Position numbers and translations under genes: made by a program | Part shown: in pieces, positions 59,222-64,000 of the stretch | Layout: the number at the start of each line of letters is the position of its first letter | Position numbering within the stretch: position 1 is the first letter of the stretch | Source: Tetrastigma voinierianum | Lineage: Eukaryota; Streptophyta; Magnoliopsida; Vitales; Vitaceae | Assembly: GCA_016808115.1 (NCBI GenBank) | Contig: JAEQBH010002968.1 | Coordinates: 183,013-247,012, forward strand | Direction of reading: 5' to 3' | DNA length: 64,000 bases | The notes under the pieces: generated by a model | What the model was told of the DNA's origin: nothing | What the model saw: the letters and a program-made list of their open reading frames with translations, nothing else | The model's database searches: none

Positions 59222-59444
59222 AGAATGAGGCCCCCTCTGCTCATAGAATGAAATCATTTTTTTTTTGTTTACCTTGTGGTCGTGGGCTAAGTTGTATAGT
59301 GTTGATATCTTAAATTCTTTGGTGGGATTTTTGACTTGGATGGGGTATAGGTGAGAGGGAGTTGGTGTTTCCTTGTCCTCTCTTGTATGCTCTTTGGGTG
59401 CCTTGTACTCATTTTCATCTATATACTGCTTTTTACCGATCAAA

Positions 59445-59460
<16 letters not shown>
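59222..59460 (+). mobile_element. 5'-truncated LINE insertion with poly(A)
   Basis: About 240 bp absent from copy A (site near 9680) end CTTTTTACCGATC followed by about 20 A, an L1-type 3' end. It lies between AAATATATAAG and ATATATAAGG, consistent with a target duplication whose right copy expanded into (AT)n (59461-59492). Confidence 0.7.

Positions 59461-59492
<32 letters not shown>
59461..59492. repeat. (AT)n microsatellite next to a LINE tail
   Basis: About 16 AT units directly after the poly(A). Copy A has only AAATATATAAGG here. Confidence 0.9.
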
Positions 59493-59496
<4 letters not shown>

Positions 59497-59566
59497 TCTA
59501 ATTCATATCATCACTATTTTCAACGTCAATATTCGAATCATTCAAATGAAAACCCTCAAAAGTTCG

Positions 59567-59663
59567 TCATTGAGGCATGGCTCAATGGTTAAGGGTTGGG
59601 GTGGGCATAGGGAGGGGACCATGTTCAAGTTCCAACGGGGACAAAGAATTGAAAAAAAAAATT
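59567..59663 (+). mobile_element. tRNA-derived SINE, copy B
   Basis: Equivalent of 9757-9850, with A box TGGCTCAATGG (59578-59588) and B-box-like TGTTCAAGTTCC (59622-59633). Both boxes have drifted relative to copy A. Confidence 0.6.
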
Positions 59664-60305
59664 TATCAATCAAAAAAATATTGTAAGAAAAAACTTATTT
59701 GACTTCCAACTTTACCTTTGACAATAAAAGTTCATATAAGATTAAAAAAGGAGACTTTCACATCATGACCTTTGCAGAAAGGCATTTTGTGGTCTAACAT
59801 TGACAAAAGGAAGAAAGAGCTTCTTGTGAATTAGGATTGGGCGTGCAAACCAAATTGCAAAGAGAGTTTAGGTATAAGGCAAAGCTTTCAAAAAAGAAAG
59901 AAAATGAGGAAAATCTTTTATCATCCTTCCCTGTCCCCCCTGTCTTCTTACATCTCCTTTCTTACCTTCATATTGTTCAAACATGAGAAAAAAATATTCC
60001 GTTAATTTTTTTGCTTAACACTTTTTCGGCATTAAACATAGCTTTGAAGATTGAGCTAATTGTTTATAAGGAAAACATAAGGAAAGAAATAAGTAAAACA
60101 AATACAAAACATTTATTTTATTTGGTTAGTCATGGAACAGTCCAGGGGAAAAAGTTTAAAATTTTTTACAGATGTACTTTTCTCAACCTTTTATCACACA
60201 AGAAGTTTAAAAGTCCATGTTTAGTTCCTTGGAAGTTTAAGGGAAAAAAAAGAGAGAAAAGAAGAAAAAATTACACAAGAAAATGTTAACGGACAAGCAA
60301 TTAAC

Positions 60306-60347
60306 CTCATGAGGAATGAATTTTCCCTCAACATCCCCTACACCTTT
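60306..60347 (-). pseudogene. Copy B relic of the micro-exon
   Basis: The acceptor and donor words remain, but the interior is 42 bp instead of 34 and unrelated in the middle, breaking the frame. Confidence 0.45.
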
Positions 60348-61089
60348 CTAAAAGAAAAAATTCCATTTATTATTTCAAGGAAAGTGGAGAGGAAAATATC
60401 CCTTCTTTTCCTTTATACACAATATATCTGTAGTGCCCTAATATGATAAAACAATTTTCCTTCACATTTTTTCCACTCTATGAAAGAAAAATATCCTAAG
60501 TGTTGAAGTTCAATAAGATGAAGAGGTAGAGTCACTATAACTGTTTTTGTTTTCTTTTATTATCCATGAAATGTCTATTTTCATATTATAAGTCACTAAT
60601 GTCGTTGCATTAGGGTGTGAGCTTGTCAACGAATCCAGTGTCGACATGAAGCATTGAGTTCGAACATGCCACCCGATAATATTACAAATTTAATGCCAAA
60701 AGACAACGCTTAATAACACAAAAAAGAATTGCATTATAGAAATGTTTCCCCAAACAAATTTGGAGGATCATAAAACAAGAGACTAGTTTACTCTCATGTT
60801 AAGTCTTTTCAAGTAGGTAAAAATTGAAATATCCCATTTTCTTAGACTCTATTCGAGGTCAAAGGCACAAATATCATTCATGAAAAAATTATTTATCTTT
60901 TTAGGCCTCGGAGAGCTAAAGTTGGGCCTAGGTACATTAGAATACAGAAAATTCTTGCTTTTCTTTAAAAGTCTTGACCTTTAATTCTTTTAAAAGAAAA
61001 TTGGATAGCATGATGTTAATATGAAATTATAGAAAAACAATTTTTCAAAAATAAAAAGGGTATTCAAATTGCACAAAGGCATCTATGAC

Positions 61090-62600
61090 CTTGCTTTTCT
61101 TTTCTTTTTTTCTTTTTTTTTTTTTGAGTAAGAGAGAAGGTTAGCATCCCGGCTTGGGAGGCCAATCAACGGTTTCATATTGTGTCGAGTTACTGAGGCA
61201 GCGATTGTGTGCATATCTGACGATTAACTTCAAATGCAGGAACTCTACTCAAAGCTTATGGATTTAATTCAACGGGTTTACGTTGTTTGCATATCAATCA
61301 TATGATTAAGAAGAGAGCTTGAACAACTTCGTTTAAATATTCGTAAAGCCCTAGAGACCTTTTTTTATAGGTAAAAACACAGCGAATATATTAAAGCGTC
61401 TAGAAAAGATGCACAAAGCACACATGGGTATACAAATAGCAACAAAAAAAAGCAGAAGGAAAGAGAGACAACAAAACCTCACAATACAAGACAACAGTCT
61501 AAAGCCTAGATAAACAAGAAGCCAACCTCAACCAACAATCAGGCGAAAACACAATAGACACTGCACTACCAACACCACCACTTATCCTGTTGGTCGGGAT
61601 AACATCGAGACCTACCTCTGACCACGAGAAACATAATCTAGATAATCAACACAAACCACCTCCTTCCCATTTACTTTGGTTTTCCCTTTTGTTTTAACTA
61701 CAATAATTAACCAAGCATTCCAAACTTTGAATCTCCCTAACCAAGCAAGGCATGGTAGGCAGCCTCCTCATTCCTATCCACTGGCAAACCCAAAACTCAT
61801 TAAACCATATAAGTTTGATATAAGAAGGATTACATAGGCTTTTTATTTCAGTTGGGCTCCTAACAGGGCTTTTGAAATCCAAAGCGCCCTTCTCCTGCAT
61901 CTTGCTGTAAGCTTGTCCCAAGTTAATTCTTTGTGGCTTCCTCGACCACATCTTCATCAGATAGCACATACACTTGTGAACATCTTCTAAAGAAGCCTCG
62001 TCATGCTTGCTCCAAGAAAACAACCTCAGTCCTTCCCTCAGAAGTCAGAACACCCCTCGTCCAAGGACAAAGAGAGTTTTTCAACAAAAAAGTCCCCCTC
62101 TCCCCACCCTTCGACCATCTAAAACAAAGGATTTACCAGCTAGAATCATGTTGCTTCCTCTGCAAGAGCCCCATACGTAGCTTGATATGAAGCATCAAAG
62201 CAAGGCATTGGAACCCTAACTCCATCGACACAGGCCTTATCTGCACCATAGGGGGGCTAAAAAAGCCCTCTCTCCTTTTAAAGAGCCCTTCCTGAACACA
62301 CCTTCTTAGCCCAAACTTGGCCCACTCTATAGAGCCTTTAGGGACCTTGCTCAAGTGGTAAGTGGTCCGGATAAAGTTGTGGAGCCAAAACAGTTTATCT
62401 ATCAAAGAAATTATTTAAAAATTTACAAAATCCCACTCCAAGCAACCGCTTCAGCAACATTTTTTCTTGACCAACCCTAAGCTAAGTGTTGTATTTATTG
62501 ACATATTCTATATTCCTTGTGCTCAGTTGTTTGAATATTTAGAAAACATTTAAAGGTGTAAAGGCCTATTAGAACCTCAATCACGTGTACGAGACTTGTG
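61090..62600 (-). mobile_element. Decayed LINE-like retroposon 3' part, copy B
   Basis: Equivalent of 11240-12640. Minus-strand peptides KLIWFNEFWVCQWIG and MYLMKMWSRKPQRIN-like words lie in 61694-62023, upstream of an L1-like 3' end (ATATTCGCTGTGTTTTTACC, then an A-rich run at 61350-61365). No RT motif found. Confidence 0.4.
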
Positions 62601-63129
62601 AGCTTTAATTGAGGAAGCTCTTTGATTAGTGGAAAAACATCAAACTTGGGAAAGACCTAGAGAAAGTGGATAGAGGCAGTTGATGAACCACTATTTTTTT
62701 GCTTTTGTTTCTCTCTCTTATCTTGTTGTATTGTATTTCATTTTATGGCTATTGCATTCAAGTTTTACAATTGCATTAAGTTTAGCATCAATTAAAATTT
62801 GATTTATGGTCAATCTACCACCCCTCTTGAATATATAATTAGGTTGGATTAGTTTTGGCTTGAGAGAAAGTTCCATATTATCTAACCAATCAAAAGAAAT
62901 AAACAAATAAATAATAAGTTGGCATCTTATCTATGATGAAACATAACCATGATAGATCTAACAATGCTTTAATATAGGGATGTGCAAATGAGTAAAACAA
63001 GCAAAATTTATCTTATTATCATAGATGGAATTTGAAATCTGAGTCACAATATGTTCAACACACTCTACTATGGCAATGCACTCATTAAGAAGCATCCATG
63101 ACAATATAGTTTTATAATTTATTTGCTAC

Positions 63130-63283
63130 TGTTAAGCAATAGTTTCCTAATCCATTCAGGAATCTTTTCCTTCTTTCCTTTTCTCTTTAGTTTATTAATT
63201 AGACTCTAACTTCATTTCCTTTATTTTCTCTAACACTTGTATATAAATATGTATGTTCCCTCACTTTGTAAATCAATGAAAAC
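63130..63283 (+). repeat. Short copia LTR, truncated, copy B
   Basis: Equivalent of 13119-13271, including TATAAATA at 63242. It then joins directly to CATTGATTGTGG, which in copy A lies 2.2 kb further on. Confidence 0.75.
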
Positions 63284-63455
63284 ATTGATTGTGGATATGG
63301 ATAGATGGACCCTGTGTGGTCATTACTGGATGGGTCATAAATATATTGTTATACAGGTTGTTTTATTAATTAGAAACTCCTCGAACAAATGAGATTTAGA
63401 TTTTAAGTGAAAATATGGATCTAGATAAATGAGACACAACAGTGTGGTATAGGGT

Positions 63456-64000
63456 TGTAAAACCCGAGAAAAATTCAAATTTTATGAAAAATGGTAAAAC
63501 GGTAATTTCAGTGAAAAATCTAAAATTTTTCTGGATCTCGGATAATGAAACGGACTTCACCATTGAATCGTCTCGCGAAATCTAGTTACCTTATGTCGAA
63601 TTAGGGAGCCGGTCGAGGAATTTCACGTTTTGAGACACCAGAGAGTAGCAGTGACACTTGACACTTGGCACTTGATCACATTGAGCCATGTGTCAAATGG
63701 AGGAAAGTCAAAAAAGTCCATGGGATGACCATGTGTCACCACTTAAAGAGATGGAAATCGAAGTTTAGGATAAATTGGATAAGGAAATCCAAGAGAGACC
63801 AATGAGAGGGTGACACATGGCAGGAGGGACATCCAGCGAGCATGTTGGAGCAAACCGGTAGAGGGAGGAAAAAGGGAAAAAGAGATAGAGAGAGAAAAAA
63901 AAAAAAGGGAGAGGAAGAGAAGAGGAGAGAGAAGCCCCTCATTCTTTCTAGTTTTCCTGGAGATCCGACTGTCGACATTTGTTGGAGTAAGAGGCAAAGT
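63456..64000 (+). repeat. LTR-X 5' part, copy B, cut by window edge
   Basis: Starts TGTAAAACCCGAGAAAAATTC and carries the full LTR-X module, the TGACACATGG-type boxes and a GA repeat. Equivalent of 15664-16215. Confidence 0.75.

Larger units (their letters stand above)
40765..64000 (+). repeat. Segmental duplication, copy B (runs off the window)
   Basis: Colinear with 3494-16220. Begins ATATCAAATTAGGAAAG exactly after the LTR-X terminal CA. Later insertions lengthen it: the LINE, copia and its local duplication, two solo LTRs and a truncated LINE. Confidence 0.9.

Noticed and set aside
59351..59686. 111-codon plus ORF
   Set aside because: Spans a LINE 3' end, a poly(A) tail and an AT microsatellite (poly-Lys and Ile-Tyr repeats), then the SINE.

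Overview
This is repeat-dense nuclear DNA from a flowering plant. The evidence is Ty3/gypsy and Ty1/copia LTR retrotransposons with plant-type LTR ends (TGTAACGCCC..., TGTGACGCCCC...), an L1-type LINE with the plant DUF4283-like ORF1, a tRNA-derived SINE, a hAT-type MITE, AT-rich spacers, and intron-bearing exons with GT..AG borders. There are no operons, Shine-Dalgarno sites, rRNA genes or CRISPR arrays. I cannot name the species. No intact transposon ORF remains; nearly all pol genes carry frameshifts and stops.

Layout: (1) 1-2188, the 5' half of a minus-strand copia element cut by the window edge. (2) 2450-4881, a clean solo LTR with a 5-bp target duplication. (3) About 3494-16220, copy A of a large direct segmental duplication. 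It holds four minus-strand exons (10461 down to 7153) that join in frame into the C-terminal ~182 residues of a membrane protein I do not recognise, plus a SINE, a LINE-like relic and a short copia LTR. (4) 15664-17320, three LTR pieces of a family called LTR-X here, then a hAT MITE at 17430-17580. (5) 17.6-22.2 kb, very AT-rich sequence without recognisable genes. (6) 22245-40764, a nested retrotransposon complex: an LTR-X fragment, a copia RNase H fragment, and two Ty3/gypsy copies of one family lying head-to-head with their ~2.7-kb 3' LTRs facing outward (left LTR 23392-28551, split by an LTR-X solo LTR; right LTR 34588-37304), then a second gypsy pol fragment ending in an LTR-X at 38815-40764. 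(7) 40765-64000, copy B of the duplication. It is swollen by a near full-length LINE (44369-49916), a truncated copia element with a local tandem duplication, two solo LTRs (52960-55650, 56355-59008) and a 5'-truncated LINE.

The most useful biological observation is the gene-like exon series. It is intact where visible in copy A and broken by frameshifts and insertions in copy B, so A may be the functional paralogue and B a pseudogene. The rest is mainly a record of retrotransposon insertion, solo-LTR formation, deletion at short homologies and inversion. The A/B pair could also be two haplotypes wrongly joined in the assembly, and this should be excluded first.
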